A stretch of DNA of 64,000 nt from PHBD01 sp964578535 (GTDB lineage: Bacteria; Desulfobacterota; Syntrophia; Syntrophales; PHBD01). A program made the position numbers and the translations under genes. This document shows, piece by piece, positions 44,746 to 53,202 of the stretch (position 1 is the first letter of the stretch; every line of letters begins with the position of its first letter). Where the stretch lies: contig CAZODI010000015.1 in NCBI GenBank assembly GCA_964578535.1, forward strand, positions 1 through 64,000. Direction: 5' to 3'. A model generated the notes under the pieces. The model searched no databases and was not told the DNA's origin. It saw only the letters and a program-made list of their open reading frames with translations.

Positions 44746-45137
44746 GGTGTCTTGTTGGATTGCTTTTTGAAACGCTTGCTTTGCCATCGGCCGACCCTGC
44801 CCGGTTGATCAGCCGTATTGTTTCGTTTGTTGCCTTTCTTTATTCAGGAATCGTGCCAAAACGGGCCTGTTTGTAAGTGTTCAATATTGTTCGGTATGTA
44901 TTGAAGGGCCGATTCCCGGACCCGGTCGGAGAAAACAAAGCCTGTTCAAGGCGCTGTTCGCTTTCCGGGGCTCTCTTTTAAAAAACATAGAAAAATCGGC
45001 CACTAAAGAAGCGTGACAAAAATTGTCACGCCCTGACAAAAAATGTCTGCCTTCCATTCCTTACCGGAATAGAGGAGACATCCCCCCGGACCGTGCCGAC
45101 GATTGCCTTCGTTGTCCGTCGCTGCACGTCGTCGCGG
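44746..45137. other. Regulatory intergenic region before the sensor kinase gene
   Basis: No gene is visible. At 45013-45029 lies the inverted repeat GTGACAAAAATTGTCAC, with a partial second copy (TGACAAAAAATGTC) starting near 45033. They lie about 110 bp upstream of the kinase promoter, where activator sites are expected. Confidence 0.5.
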
Positions 45138-45165
45138 TTGACTTTTCCCGGGAAACTCCTATGAT
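45138..45165 (+). promoter_or_regulatory. Promoter with a 12-bp palindrome in its spacer
   Basis: TTGACT (45138-45143) and TATGAT (45160-45165) are 16 bp apart. The spacer holds the perfect palindrome TTTCCCGGGAAA (45144-45155), an ideal repressor-site position. The predicted start near 45172 argues for translation from GTG 45206 rather than the ATG pair at 45161. Confidence 0.6.
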
Positions 45166-45205
45166 GCGGAAAACTTCCACAATCTTGCCGGAGGGAATCG
45201 ACTCC

Positions 45206-46981
45206 GTGAAGGACCCTCGAAAAATTGTCTGGGAACACAATGCCGCCCGGGATCGACGTTCGTTCCTGCCCCCGCTGGCCATGACGGTTGTCTGCGGCGT
45301 CTTCATCGGTCTGATCCTGGTTATGGGCCTGTTCACCCGCCAGAGTATCGACCGGACCCTGACGCGGTTCATGGAGGAGCGTGCCCAGGGCTTCGTAGGC
45401 GTCGTGGAACGGTTGGCCCAGGAGAACATCGACAATCTGAATCGGCTCGTGCAAGAACAGCGCCTTCAGGGAGGACGGTTTACCCCGCTCTCGGAGTCGA
45501 TGCTGGCCACCCAGCGCTCTTTCATGGCCTCCCTCGTCGAGATCGCCCGGGATGTAGACCGGGACTGGAAGGAGGGACGGTTGAGCAATGACTCCCTCAA
45601 AAAACTGGCTGCGGAACGGGGTGTCTGGCTCATCGCCGCCCTCAACCGGGAAGGCGTCTCCGTCTACTCGAGCCGGCTTCTGCCCGCCGATGGCGAGCGG
45701 AATGACACGGCCGGTTCCCGGCCTGTCACCCTTTCCGGCCTCAACCGTCTGTCGGAGAAGAAGCGAATATCCTTTATCGCCCTGCGGAGACCCGATGGAA
45801 GCGGGACGACCGTCATTGCCCTGGATGCCGAGACCAACCGCTCCTTCGGGATCAGGATCTCCGTGGAGAGAGCCCTGCGGGAACTCGGAAAGGGCCAGGG
45901 ACTTGTTTACCTGGTGGCGAAGGAACCGCAGGGTCAGCTCCTGGGAAGTCTGGGAAAAGAGCCCGAGGCCTGGGCGGAAGGAGATGTTCCGCTATCAAAA
46001 ATCCTTTCCGGATCCCAGGCGATCTCCAGTCGCAAGGTTACCATCGAGGGAATGAGGCTCTTTGACTTTGCGACCCCGTTGAAGCTGAACGGTCAGGTGG
46101 CGGGATACGTTCGAATCGGCCTCGACCGGGGTGCCGCGGACCAGATCCTGTCGGAAAACGAGCGCCAGATTTTTATCTTTGCGGCCCTGGTCATGGTCAT
46201 CATGCTCCTGTCGATGTGGTTCCTCTACCAGAGCCAGAACCGGCACATCACCCGGATTGTCGAGATGGAGAGGCGTCTGGAGAAGGCGGAACGGCTCTCG
46301 GCTCTTGGAAAACTGGCGGCGGGCGTAGCCCATGAGATCCGCAATCCCCTGAACGCCATCAGTATGGCCAGCCAGCGCCTGAAGCGGGACTATGTGCCCG
46401 ATGCGGATGGAAAAAAGGAGGAATTTCAGGTCCTGACCGGTGTCATCCGAGACGAGATACGGCGACTCAACGGGATCATCGAGGAATTTCTCACCTTTTC
46501 CAGGAGCCGTCGGCTGGAGCTTCATGATTACCCCGTGTCGGAGGTTCTCCAGAAGATCGTGAACCTGATCCGGGCGGAAGCCGATGAAAAAGGGATTGCC
46601 ATCGAGACCCGCTGGGGAGATCCGCCGGTGGTCGTTCCCATGGACGTGGACAAGCTTCAGCAGGCGCTCCTGAATTTCGTCAAGAATGCCATGGAATCCA
46701 TGGAGAACAGCGGTACACTGACCCTGGCGGCAGGCCGATCCTCCCGTGGACGGGTGAACATTCGGGTCGCCGATACGGGATGCGGGATGACGGAGGAGCA
46801 GATCGAGCAGATCTTCAACCCTGAATACACGACCAAGGAGAAGGGGTTGGGATTGGGGCTTCCCCTGGCCCATGAGATCATCCGGGGGCACGGCGGGGAG
46901 ATCCGGGTCACCAGCCGCCAGGGGGAAGGGACGACCTTCGAGATCTATCTGCCGGCGGAAAGGGCCGGCTCCAAAGTGTGA
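45206..46981 (+). CDS. Membrane sensor histidine kinase (NtrB/AtoS-like)
   Basis: The 591-residue kinase has two membrane helices (FLPPLAMTVVCGVFIGLILVMGL near 20-42 and IFIFAALVMVIMLLSMWFLY near 322-341) enclosing a periplasmic sensor region of about 280 residues. The transmitter has the H-box GVAHEIRNPLNAISMASQRL, N-box NFVKNAMESM, and G-boxes DTGCGMTEEQIEQIFNPEYTTKEKGLGLGLPLAHEII. GTG 45206 follows GGAGGG by 10 bases and lies downstream of the predicted promoter; ATG 45161 is the alternative start. Its partner is the response regulator at 47233. The ligand is unknown. Confidence 0.9.
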   Translation: MKDPRKIVWEHNAARDRRSFLPPLAMTVVCGVFIGLILVMGLFTRQSIDRTLTRFMEERAQGFVGVVERLAQENIDNLNRLVQEQRLQGGRFTPLSESMLATQRSFMASLVEIARDVDRDWKEGRLSNDSLKKLAAERGVWLIAALNREGVSVYSSRLLPADGERNDTAGSRPVTLSGLNRLSEKKRISFIALRRPDGSGTTVIALDAETNRSFGIRISVERALRELGKGQGLVYLVAKEPQGQLLGSLGKEPEAWAEGDVPLSKILSGSQAISSRKVTIEGMRLFDFATPLKLNGQVAGYVRIGLDRGAADQILSENERQIFIFAALVMVIMLLSMWFLYQSQNRHITRIVEMERRLEKAERLSALGKLAAGVAHEIRNPLNAISMASQRLKRDYVPDADGKKEEFQVLTGVIRDEIRRLNGIIEEFLTFSRSRRLELHDYPVSEVLQKIVNLIRAEADEKGIAIETRWGDPPVVVPMDVDKLQQALLNFVKNAMESMENSGTLTLAAGRSSRGRVNIRVADTGCGMTEEQIEQIFNPEYTTKEKGLGLGLPLAHEIIRGHGGEIRVTSRQGEGTTFEIYLPAERAGSKV

Positions 46982-46983
46982 TA

Positions 46984-47107
46984 GGGTTGCTGAAAAACGC
47001 CCGTCTGCTTCGTTCCCCTCCTCCTTCGCTGCTCGACGTACGAAAAAGTAAGACTCGCGGCTCAGGCCGTCGGGAGCCTTGCATCCGGACATTTTTGAGC
47101 AGCCCTG
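46984..47107. repeat. Imperfect inverted-repeat element (MITE/REP-like)
   Basis: GGGTTGCTGAAAAACG at the left end resembles the inverse complement of CATTTTTGAGCAGCCCT at the right end. The element is about 124 bp and lies between the kinase and regulator genes. The interior is itself partly complementary and non-coding. Elements with GTTGCT(G/C)AAAAA(C/A)G ends are dispersed in several Desulfobacterota genomes, as I recall. A related half-end (GTTGTTGAAAAG) follows near 47131. Confidence 0.6.
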
Positions 47108-47232
47108 TCAAGGCTTGTGAGTTGACCGAGTTGTTGAAAAGTAGCTGCCTGTAACATTTCGGGTTGGGGATAGATTGAATCTTTTCCCGATCTGCCAGGC
47201 TGTACTCTAAAGAATGACCTAGAGGGACGGGA

Positions 47233-48597
47233 ATGAAAAATCTCAACATCCTGATCGTCGAAGACGGCCAGTCACAGCGGCAGATGCTCCGCGATTTCCT
47301 CAACGGGGAGGGGTACAGTGTGGCCGAGGCGGAGAACGGCGAGACCGCCATCTCCCAGGTGAAAAACCGTCATTTCGACCTGCTTCTCCTGGACTATAAG
47401 ATGCCCGGTATGGACGGCATGCAGGTTCTCAAGGAGGTCAAACGGATCAATCCCGAGATCGACGTCGTCATCGTCACGGCGTTCGGAACCATCGAAACGG
47501 CGGTTGACGCCATGAAGGCCGGCGCCCTCGATTACATCACAAAGCCCATCGAGTTCGACGAGCTGCTCCTCCTGGTGGACCGGGTGGCGGAAAGACGGAT
47601 CCTGATCCGGGAAAACGAGATGCTCCGCCAGGAACTCCAGCAGAAAGGGGTTACCTCCGAGCAGATTATTTACGCGAGCACTGCCATGGGGGAGCTCATC
47701 AACCTTGCGGGACGGGTCGCTGCCAGCCGCGCAACGGTCCTCATCCAGGGGGAAAGCGGGACGGGAAAGGAATTGATGGCGCGCCTGGTCCACCAGTTGA
47801 GTCCGCGCTCGACGAAACCGTTCATTGCTGTCAACTGCGGAGCCCTGCATGAGAACCTCCTGGAGAGCGAGCTCTTCGGCCACGAGCGGGGCGCCTTTAC
47901 AGGGGCCGTGGCGCGACGCATCGGACGGTTCGAGGAGGCCGACGGGGGGACCCTCTTCCTGGACGAGGTAGGGGAACTCTCGCCATCGGTCCAGGTCAAG
48001 CTGCTCCGCTTTCTCCAGGAGCGCGAGTTCCAGCGCCTGGGGGGAAACCAGACACTCCGGTCGGACGTACGGATCATCAGCGCCACCAACCGCAACCTGG
48101 AAAGCCGGGTCAGGGAGGGAGCGTTCCGGGAAGACTTGTTTTACCGCCTCAATGTAGTCCTCATGTCCGTTCCGCCCCTTCGGGAAAGAAAGGACGACAT
48201 CCCCGCCCTCGTGCAGCATTTCATATCCCGGTTCCGTGCCGAAAACGGCAAGGAGATCGATGGAGTCAGCCGGGAAGCCCAGGATCTGCTCATGAAGTAC
48301 GACTACCCGGGCAACGTCCGGGAACTGGAAAACATCCTGGAGCGGGCGGTTGTGATTGCCAGGAACCCGCTGATCACGGCGGACGACCTCCCCTTCCGCG
48401 ACGAATGGACCGACGCCGAGGAGGATGGGACGGGTAGCGAGGGACCTCTCAGGAACGCCGTGGAGGACCTGGAAAAGCGGCTGATCCTGGATGCCATGGA
48501 AAAAGCCGGGGGACAGCATCTCAAGGCGGCGGAGAGCCTCGGGCTGAACAAGCGGATGCTCCGTTACAAGCTGAAGAAGTACGGAATCCGCGGCTGA
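47233..48597 (+). CDS. Sigma-54-dependent response regulator (NtrC/AtoC family)
   Basis: The 454-residue regulator has a receiver domain (1-120) with the phospho-Asp in FDLLLLDYKMPGMDG and the Lys in ALDYITKPIEFDE. The AAA+ domain (about 140-380) has Walker A IQGESGTGKELMARLVH, ESELFGHERGAFTGAVARRIG and Walker B LFLDEVGELSPSVQ. The C-terminal Fis-type HTH is HLKAAESLGLNKRMLRYKLKKYGI. It forms a two-component pair with the kinase 251 bp upstream and activates RpoN promoters. Targets are unknown; the inverted repeats at 45013 may be one of its sites. Confidence 0.95.
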   Translation: MKNLNILIVEDGQSQRQMLRDFLNGEGYSVAEAENGETAISQVKNRHFDLLLLDYKMPGMDGMQVLKEVKRINPEIDVVIVTAFGTIETAVDAMKAGALDYITKPIEFDELLLLVDRVAERRILIRENEMLRQELQQKGVTSEQIIYASTAMGELINLAGRVAASRATVLIQGESGTGKELMARLVHQLSPRSTKPFIAVNCGALHENLLESELFGHERGAFTGAVARRIGRFEEADGGTLFLDEVGELSPSVQVKLLRFLQEREFQRLGGNQTLRSDVRIISATNRNLESRVREGAFREDLFYRLNVVLMSVPPLRERKDDIPALVQHFISRFRAENGKEIDGVSREAQDLLMKYDYPGNVRELENILERAVVIARNPLITADDLPFRDEWTDAEEDGTGSEGPLRNAVEDLEKRLILDAMEKAGGQHLKAAESLGLNKRMLRYKLKKYGIRG

Positions 48598-48606
48598 AGG
48601 GAAGAT

Positions 48607-48930
48607 ATGGCGATGGAGACGTTTATCCAGGTCGTGACAACGGTGGAGAAGCAGGAGGATGCACGGCGGATCGCCCGGGCCGTGGTCGAGAGGCGACTTG
48701 CCGCCTGCGCCCAGGTGATTGGACCGATCACGAGCACCTACTGGTGGAAAGGGCGGATCGAGGATGCACAGGAATGGCAGTGTCTCCTGAAGGCCCGGGA
48801 AGACCGGTTTGATGTTCTGGAACAGGCCATTCGCGAAATCCACCCGTACGATGTTCCGGAAATCGTCTCCATGCCCCTGGTTCAAGTGAGCCGCGCCTAC
48901 CGGGAATGGCTCCAGCAGGAGCTCACTTGA
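48607..48930 (+). CDS. cutA: Divalent-cation tolerance protein CutA
   Basis: The 107-residue protein has the CutA1 pattern: TFIQVVTTVEKQEDARRIARAVVERRLAACAQVIGPITSTYWWKGRIEDAQEWQCLLKAR and IREIHPYDVPEIVSMPLVQVSRAYREWL. CutA forms a trimeric ferredoxin-like fold linked to copper or other divalent cation tolerance. It lies 9 bp after the response regulator stop and may be co-transcribed with it. Its stop overlaps the convergent methyltransferase gene by 8 bp. Confidence 0.95.
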   Translation: MAMETFIQVVTTVEKQEDARRIARAVVERRLAACAQVIGPITSTYWWKGRIEDAQEWQCLLKAREDRFDVLEQAIREIHPYDVPEIVSMPLVQVSRAYREWLQQELT

Positions 48931-49555
48931 CGGCCCTGCCGTAGAGCGCTGTTGTCCTTGATCCGACGATCCGGATCTCCAGAACGGTGAGAGAGGCTTC
49001 TTCCAGCAGTTCCCTGAGCCGGGAGGGGGTGAACAGGATCAGCCCCTCCGGAGGGGGCGGTCCGAACATCCTGTAATAACGCATCGCCATCCAGAACACC
49101 TCCCAGGGGGGCATGCCGAAATCCGTGTAGGACATGACCAGGACCCGGCCGTGTCGCCTGACCACCCGGCCGGCCTCCTGCAGGGCCCGCAGCGGGTCGG
49201 GGATCGTGTGCAGGACATTGGCGATGACGACCGCATCAAACCGTTCGTCCGGAAAGGGGAGATTCCGGCAGTCCGCTTCCTGCAGCCGGACGTTCGGACA
49301 TCGCCCCAGCCGGATCATGGCCGTCTCCAGCATTTCTCCGGACAGGTCCGTTGCCAGCACCTGTGACGACCGTTCCGCGAGAATCCGGGTGAAATAGCCC
49401 GCCCCGCATCCGCACTCGAGAACCTCCCTGAGCGGTCCCTCGCGGCGCAGTTCATCCACCAGCCTCTCCCGGATGTCCCGTCCCAAGACATATTCTGCGG
49501 CGCGGTCGTAGCGGCCGGCGAAACGTCCCCAGTACGTGTCTTTCTTCGGGTGCAT
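48923..49555 (-). CDS. Class I SAM-dependent methyltransferase
   Basis: The 210-residue protein is a Methyltransf_11-type enzyme. Motif I is VLECGCGAGYFTRILAE, with the acidic post-I ATDLSGEML; motif II lies in FDAVVIANVLHTIPDPLRALQEAGRVVRRHGRVLV. The N-terminus YWGRFAGRYDRAAEYVLG resembles small-molecule and quinone methyltransferases. The ATG at 49555 is the first Met of the homologous region; the longer open frame above it is spurious. The acceptor is unknown. Confidence 0.88.
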   Translation of the reverse strand: MHPKKDTYWGRFAGRYDRAAEYVLGRDIRERLVDELRREGPLREVLECGCGAGYFTRILAERSSQVLATDLSGEMLETAMIRLGRCPNVRLQEADCRNLPFPDERFDAVVIANVLHTIPDPLRALQEAGRVVRRHGRVLVMSYTDFGMPPWEVFWMAMRYYRMFGPPPPEGLILFTPSRLRELLEEASLTVLEIRIVGSRTTALYGRAVK

Positions 49556-49810
49556 GGCGGGCTTCCCCTTCGACGCTTCGTGCCGTCGGTATGAATCGGG
49601 CGTGAAGTGAACGATCTCGGCCGGCTGGTTCCTACCATGCCACGGTAACACGATCAAATGGAGAAGTCCATGATACGACGGGCATAATGACCTCGGGAAG
49701 GACACCGCTTTTCCCTGTCGGGCATTACCCTTTTCTGGTATATGCCACGGACCGCTTCGCGATCCATGTACTTGATTCCGGCCCCTCGGCCGAAGATGGG
49801 AGGAATGTTT

Positions 49811-50341
49811 ATGAAACGACTGCTGGTTTTGTCTCTGTTGTGCATCCCGTGGATTTTTGTTTCCGTTGTCACAGCGGCGCAGGCCGCCCCCGTGCGGATC
49901 GGCATCATCGACGTCCAGAAAATCATCAAGGATTCCAAGGCGGCCAAGGACGCCCGGGCTGTCTTTCAGAAGGAGCAGGAAAAAAGGCAGGCTGCCTATG
50001 CCGCGCGGGAGAGAGAGGTTGTGAAGCTCCAGGAGGAGCTGAGAAAACTCGATGCCAATGCACCGGCGGAACTCCGAAAGACGATGACGGACAAGTTCAA
50101 TATCGGGGCCAGGGAACTGAAACGGTTCAAGGACGATCTCGAAGAGGAGCTGCGGCGAAAGGAAATCGAGCTGACGGCAAAGGTAATCCAGGACTTGAAC
50201 CGCATCCTGGCAGAGTTTCGGAAGAAGGAAAAGCTGACGGTTATTCTCCTCAAATCCTCTGCCGCAGCCTATGACGAGGCCCTGGACATCACGGACCGGG
50301 TCATAAAAATATACGACAGCGAGACGCAAAAGAAGAAATAG
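49811..50341 (+). CDS. OmpH/Skp-family periplasmic chaperone
   Basis: The 176-residue protein starts with a signal peptide (MKRLLVLSLLCIPWIFVSVVTAAQA). The mature part begins VRIGIIDVQKIIKDSKAAKDA, the Skp N-terminal strand. A long charged coiled coil follows (about 45-140) and returns to a beta segment LTVILLKSSAAAYDEALDITDRVIKIYD. Skp-like proteins hold outer-membrane proteins in the periplasm. The ATG at 49811 follows GGGAGG. No bamA or lpxD lies nearby, so this may be a paralogue. Confidence 0.88.
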   Translation: MKRLLVLSLLCIPWIFVSVVTAAQAAPVRIGIIDVQKIIKDSKAAKDARAVFQKEQEKRQAAYAAREREVVKLQEELRKLDANAPAELRKTMTDKFNIGARELKRFKDDLEEELRRKEIELTAKVIQDLNRILAEFRKKEKLTVILLKSSAAAYDEALDITDRVIKIYDSETQKKK

Positions 50342-50361
50342 AGGATTCCGGAGATATCCCG

Positions 50362-50643
50362 TTACGGCCGTTCCGTCCGGTTTACCCCGGCCTGCCGCTC
50401 CCGGATGTGCCGGTCCAGGAGGGGCTGCAGGATCGAGAGGAAAAGGTCCACGTCTCTGCGGGCCGCCTCAAGCTGCCCGGGGGCCATCCGGTCCCCGAAC
50501 ATCTCGTGGAAATTCTCCACGACCTGTTCGAATTCTTCCTGCGCGGCCACGGATTCGCCGATATCGGTGCTCATCATGCAGACCTGCAGGCAGAGTGCGG
50601 ATATCTTCATCTGGGCGAGTACTTCGTAAGGGTCCGTACTCAT
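50362..50643 (-). CDS. Small protein of unknown function (93 aa)
   Basis: The frame from ATG 50643 encodes 93 residues: a helical N-terminal part (STDPYEVLAQMKISALCLQVCMMSTD), an acidic middle (AAQEEFEQVVENFHEMFGDRM) and a basic tail. It appears all-helical and cytosolic. AGGAGG lies 12 bases upstream, somewhat far. No family is recognised. It lies 79 bp downstream of the methyltransferase at 50723 on the same strand. Confidence 0.6.
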   Translation of the reverse strand: MSTDPYEVLAQMKISALCLQVCMMSTDIGESVAAQEEFEQVVENFHEMFGDRMAPGQLEAARRDVDLFLSILQPLLDRHIRERQAGVNRTERP

Positions 50644-50722
50644 GGTATGGCAATTCCTCCTGGAGTTCGCCGCCTCTGTTGAATCGGCGGTTCGGATGGG
50701 TGCATTGCTTACCAGAAAAAAC

Positions 50723-51517
50723 TCAGCCTGACAAACCGCCGCTTTTCCGGATGAAAAAGTAGCCATGGTTTTCCTGCCTGCCGTCCAGATCCCGGGCCGC
50801 CTCCAGGACGTTCAGGCCTATGTTTTCCAGGAGATTCCGGAAGTCCCGGAATGGGAAGGACGTCATGGTGATGACGTGAGTGGCGTACGCTCCTTCCCCT
50901 TCCTTCGTCCGATACCGGTCCGAGCCGTCCGAGTAGCGCATCTGCAAAAAGGCGAATGCGCCGTCCCGGAGCAGCGTTTCCATGACCCGGAGCACCCGTC
51001 CGGTATAGGCCCGGGAAGGGAAGTGCTGGAAGACGGCAATGGACAGGATGAAATCCACGGAACCCGCCGGGACGACGTCCAGGATGGATTCCGGATGCTC
51101 TGCGGCGATCAGGGTATCCCTGAAATTCCGGTGCCCCAGCCGCTCCATCTGGTGTCTGCACTCCCGGAGGGTGGCGCCGGAGATCTCGACCCCGTAGACT
51201 CGCGAAAAACGCTCACAGAGGATCCGGGTCAGGGCACCACCGCCGCATCCCCATTCCAGGGCTTGCGCATCCCCTGGGGGAAATGCAGTTCCGGCAGCGG
51301 CAAAACGGCGGAACCGTTCTTCCAGGAGACCCCGGTGGAACTCCCCGTGCTCCATCCAGCGATCCCGCTCCCAGCGCCCGGAGCCGCACCAGTGGGACTG
51401 GTCTCGGATCCGGTCGTCATCGGCGCTCATCCGCCAGTACCGGCCCGCTTCATGGCCGGGATCGTCGGGTGCTGCCTGATACAAGCGGCGGATGGTCCGC
51501 CTCAGCCATGACACCAT
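50723..51517 (-). CDS. SAM-dependent methyltransferase
   Basis: The 264-residue protein carries motif I ALEWGCGGGALTRILCERF with VYGVEISGATL, and VDFILSIAVFQHFPSRAYTGRVLRVMETLLRDGAFAFLQMRY as motifs II-III. The N-terminal 80 residues contain several Trp and charged residues (IRDQSHWCGSGRWERDRWMEHGEFHRG), which may shape an acceptor site. The long C-terminal part ends YFFIRKSGG. The substrate is unknown; genes of this type often modify polysaccharides or lipids. Confidence 0.82.
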   Translation of the reverse strand: MVSWLRRTIRRLYQAAPDDPGHEAGRYWRMSADDDRIRDQSHWCGSGRWERDRWMEHGEFHRGLLEERFRRFAAAGTAFPPGDAQALEWGCGGGALTRILCERFSRVYGVEISGATLRECRHQMERLGHRNFRDTLIAAEHPESILDVVPAGSVDFILSIAVFQHFPSRAYTGRVLRVMETLLRDGAFAFLQMRYSDGSDRYRTKEGEGAYATHVITMTSFPFRDFRNLLENIGLNVLEAARDLDGRQENHGYFFIRKSGGLSG

Positions 51518-51829
51518 GCCACCCCCTTCCCGTCAGCAGGGCTGTATCCGATTCGTGCCGGTTTCGCAACGGTTCCGTAAAGGCCCCCTGCATACACCCG
51601 GGAGGCATGGACAGTCCGGCTTTGCTCCTTGACGACGGCTGCCGGGGAATCGTATGATGCGCATCAAGGACACATCCGCCCCCTCCCTGAGGGAAGTACA
51701 GGACTGACGGACCCGGGACACTGTGAACATTCTCCTGCGGGAGGAACATCTCTTCCCGACCTTTTCAGGCCGTGCTTCTCCCTGCCTGCGGGTCCGGGGA
51801 GCGGAACGGCAATGAAACGGGAGTGAACC
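51518..51829. other. Intergenic region upstream of the coiled-coil genes
   Basis: It holds the promoter at 51629-51658 and about 165 nt of leader. Small ORFs are present but none has a ribosome site. No terminator is seen. Confidence 0.35.
51629..51658 (+). promoter_or_regulatory. Sigma-70-type promoter for the coiled-coil/peptidase genes
   Basis: TTGACG (51629-51634) and TATGAT (51653-51658) with an 18-bp spacer. It would drive the small genes at 51836 and 52120 and the peptidase at 52320. Confidence 0.55.
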
Positions 51830-51835
51830 GTGACG

Positions 51836-52087
51836 ATGGATGCACTGAAGGGTGAACTGGAGGCAACGTACGAGGAAATCGTGGACGTCCTGTCAAGGCG
51901 TCTGGAATCGGTCTGGGATATCCTGAAGGACGTGCAGAAGGAATCCATATCCATGCAGGAAAAGGTCGAGGCGGTCAGAGCCGCCGTCGGTGACCTGAGG
52001 CAGGCAATCGTTCTGAGTTCGCTGGATGACGGGGAAAGGGCCCGATTCGAGGCGCACCTCAAGAAAGTGGAAGATTTGCTTGCATGA
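51836..52087 (+). CDS. Small coiled-coil protein (paralogue of the next gene)
   Basis: The 83-residue protein is almost entirely predicted helix with heptad spacing (LEATYEEIVDVLSRRLESVWDILKDV). Its C-terminal half (VRAAVGDLRQAIVLSSLDDGERARFEAHLKKVEDLLA) aligns with that of the next gene (IREAVEDLKQSVYALKLDDDQTEELEEVFDRIETLLS), so the two arose by duplication. A GTG at 51830 is an alternative start. No family is recognised; it is probably cytosolic, as there is no signal peptide. Confidence 0.65.
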   Translation: MDALKGELEATYEEIVDVLSRRLESVWDILKDVQKESISMQEKVEAVRAAVGDLRQAIVLSSLDDGERARFEAHLKKVEDLLA

Positions 52088-52119
52088 ACCGGGATGAATG
52101 GAGCCGGGGAGGTTGAATC

Positions 52120-52323
52120 ATGATCGAGCGGCTGCAGACTCAGATCGAGTCCATTTCGGAAATGGCGGAAAAGCTGGCAGAGCGTATCGAGGATATCCGG
52201 GAGGCCGTGGAGGACCTGAAACAGTCCGTCTATGCCCTGAAACTGGATGACGACCAGACAGAAGAACTGGAAGAGGTTTTCGATCGCATCGAGACCCTTC
52301 TTTCCGGGGCCGATCTCGAATGA
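52120..52323 (+). CDS. Small coiled-coil protein (paralogue of the previous gene)
   Basis: The 67-residue acidic protein is a predicted continuous coiled coil (IERLQTQIESISEMAEKLAERIEDIREAVEDLK) with the shared LDDD-containing turn. GGGGAGG lies 7 bases upstream of the ATG. Its stop overlaps the peptidase start by 4 bp (ATGA), implying coupled translation. It may be an adaptor or inhibitor of that peptidase, but this rests on position only. Confidence 0.7.
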   Translation: MIERLQTQIESISEMAEKLAERIEDIREAVEDLKQSVYALKLDDDQTEELEEVFDRIETLLSGADLE

Positions 52324-53177
52324 TGGTTCGACATGTATTTCCCAGGCAACGGCGATCCGGCGGAGAAGGACGAACACACGGTGCGTTGTCCGGTATCCGG
52401 AGCCGGATTGGCTTCGGAAAAAGGATAATATGTGCTGCCGGCCGACCCGGGACGAAGGGATCTTTTCTCCGGACCTTCCTTGTCCTGCCGGTCTTTGCGA
52501 TGCTTTTGCCGTCTTTCGCGGAGGCAGGCGATATCTATCGCTACACCGCCCCGGACGGGAGCGTTCTCTTCACCAATATGCCCATGGCACCGGCCCAGGC
52601 CGAGCGGATTTTCCATGATCCGCCGGTGCCTTCCTCCGGACTGGCCTCGCCGTCGAATCCCCGTTCCGCCACATCCGTTCCGGACGCCGGTTCGTCGTCG
52701 GACGGGGCTAGAACGTCTGCCGCACCCTCCCATCTCATCACCCCTTTCCCCCTGGTGAAGCAGAAGGGACCCTGGTGCGTGGCTGCCAGCGCCGAGATGG
52801 TCCTGAAATACTACGGCTTCCCCGGACGACAGGACGACATCGCCTTCGGGGTTTACGACAACCGGAGTACCGGCACCACCCTGGCGACGATCTGCCGCTA
52901 CATCAATCGCATCGCCGGGCTCAGGGCCTGGCTCCGCGAACGTACCGGCTTTGAACTCGTCAAGCGCTGTATCGATTCGAACGTGCCGGTCATGGTCCCC
53001 CTGAGGGAGCCGGGGCAGAGCGAGGGGCATCTTGTTGTGGTCATCGGGTACGATGACGGCCGGCAATTGATGACCCTGGCGGAGCCCGCCACGGGGCTGG
53101 CAGTGCAGGTCCCCTACCGGAGCTTCCTGAAAGTCTGGACGGGTGCCTCCGTGACCGTGACCCCGACACGGTTGTAG
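52320..53177 (+). CDS. Exported C39-like cysteine peptidase with DUF4124 domain
   Basis: The 285-residue protein has a hydrophobic export signal only after about 45 residues (FLRTFLVLPVFAMLLPSFAEA). A DUF4124 segment (GDIYRYTAPDGSVLFTNMP) and a Ser/Pro-rich linker follow. The papain-like C39 domain has the nucleophile in KQKGPWCVAASAEMVLKYYG and the His in EGHLVVVIGYDD. An in-frame TTG inside the first 25 residues could be an alternative start giving a shorter leader. C39 enzymes cleave double-Gly leader peptides, and related domains act in cell-wall or protein processing. No bacteriocin exporter lies beside it. Confidence 0.8.
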   Translation: MMVRHVFPRQRRSGGEGRTHGALSGIRSRIGFGKRIICAAGRPGTKGSFLRTFLVLPVFAMLLPSFAEAGDIYRYTAPDGSVLFTNMPMAPAQAERIFHDPPVPSSGLASPSNPRSATSVPDAGSSSDGARTSAAPSHLITPFPLVKQKGPWCVAASAEMVLKYYGFPGRQDDIAFGVYDNRSTGTTLATICRYINRIAGLRAWLRERTGFELVKRCIDSNVPVMVPLREPGQSEGHLVVVIGYDDGRQLMTLAEPATGLAVQVPYRSFLKVWTGASVTVTPTRL

Positions 53178-53202
53178 ATAAACCGTTCCCTTTCCGCAGT
53201 AC

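Noticed and set aside
48923..50329. 468-residue methyltransferase
   Set aside because: The upper half is antisense to the OmpH gene; the methyltransferase domain starts at ATG 49555.
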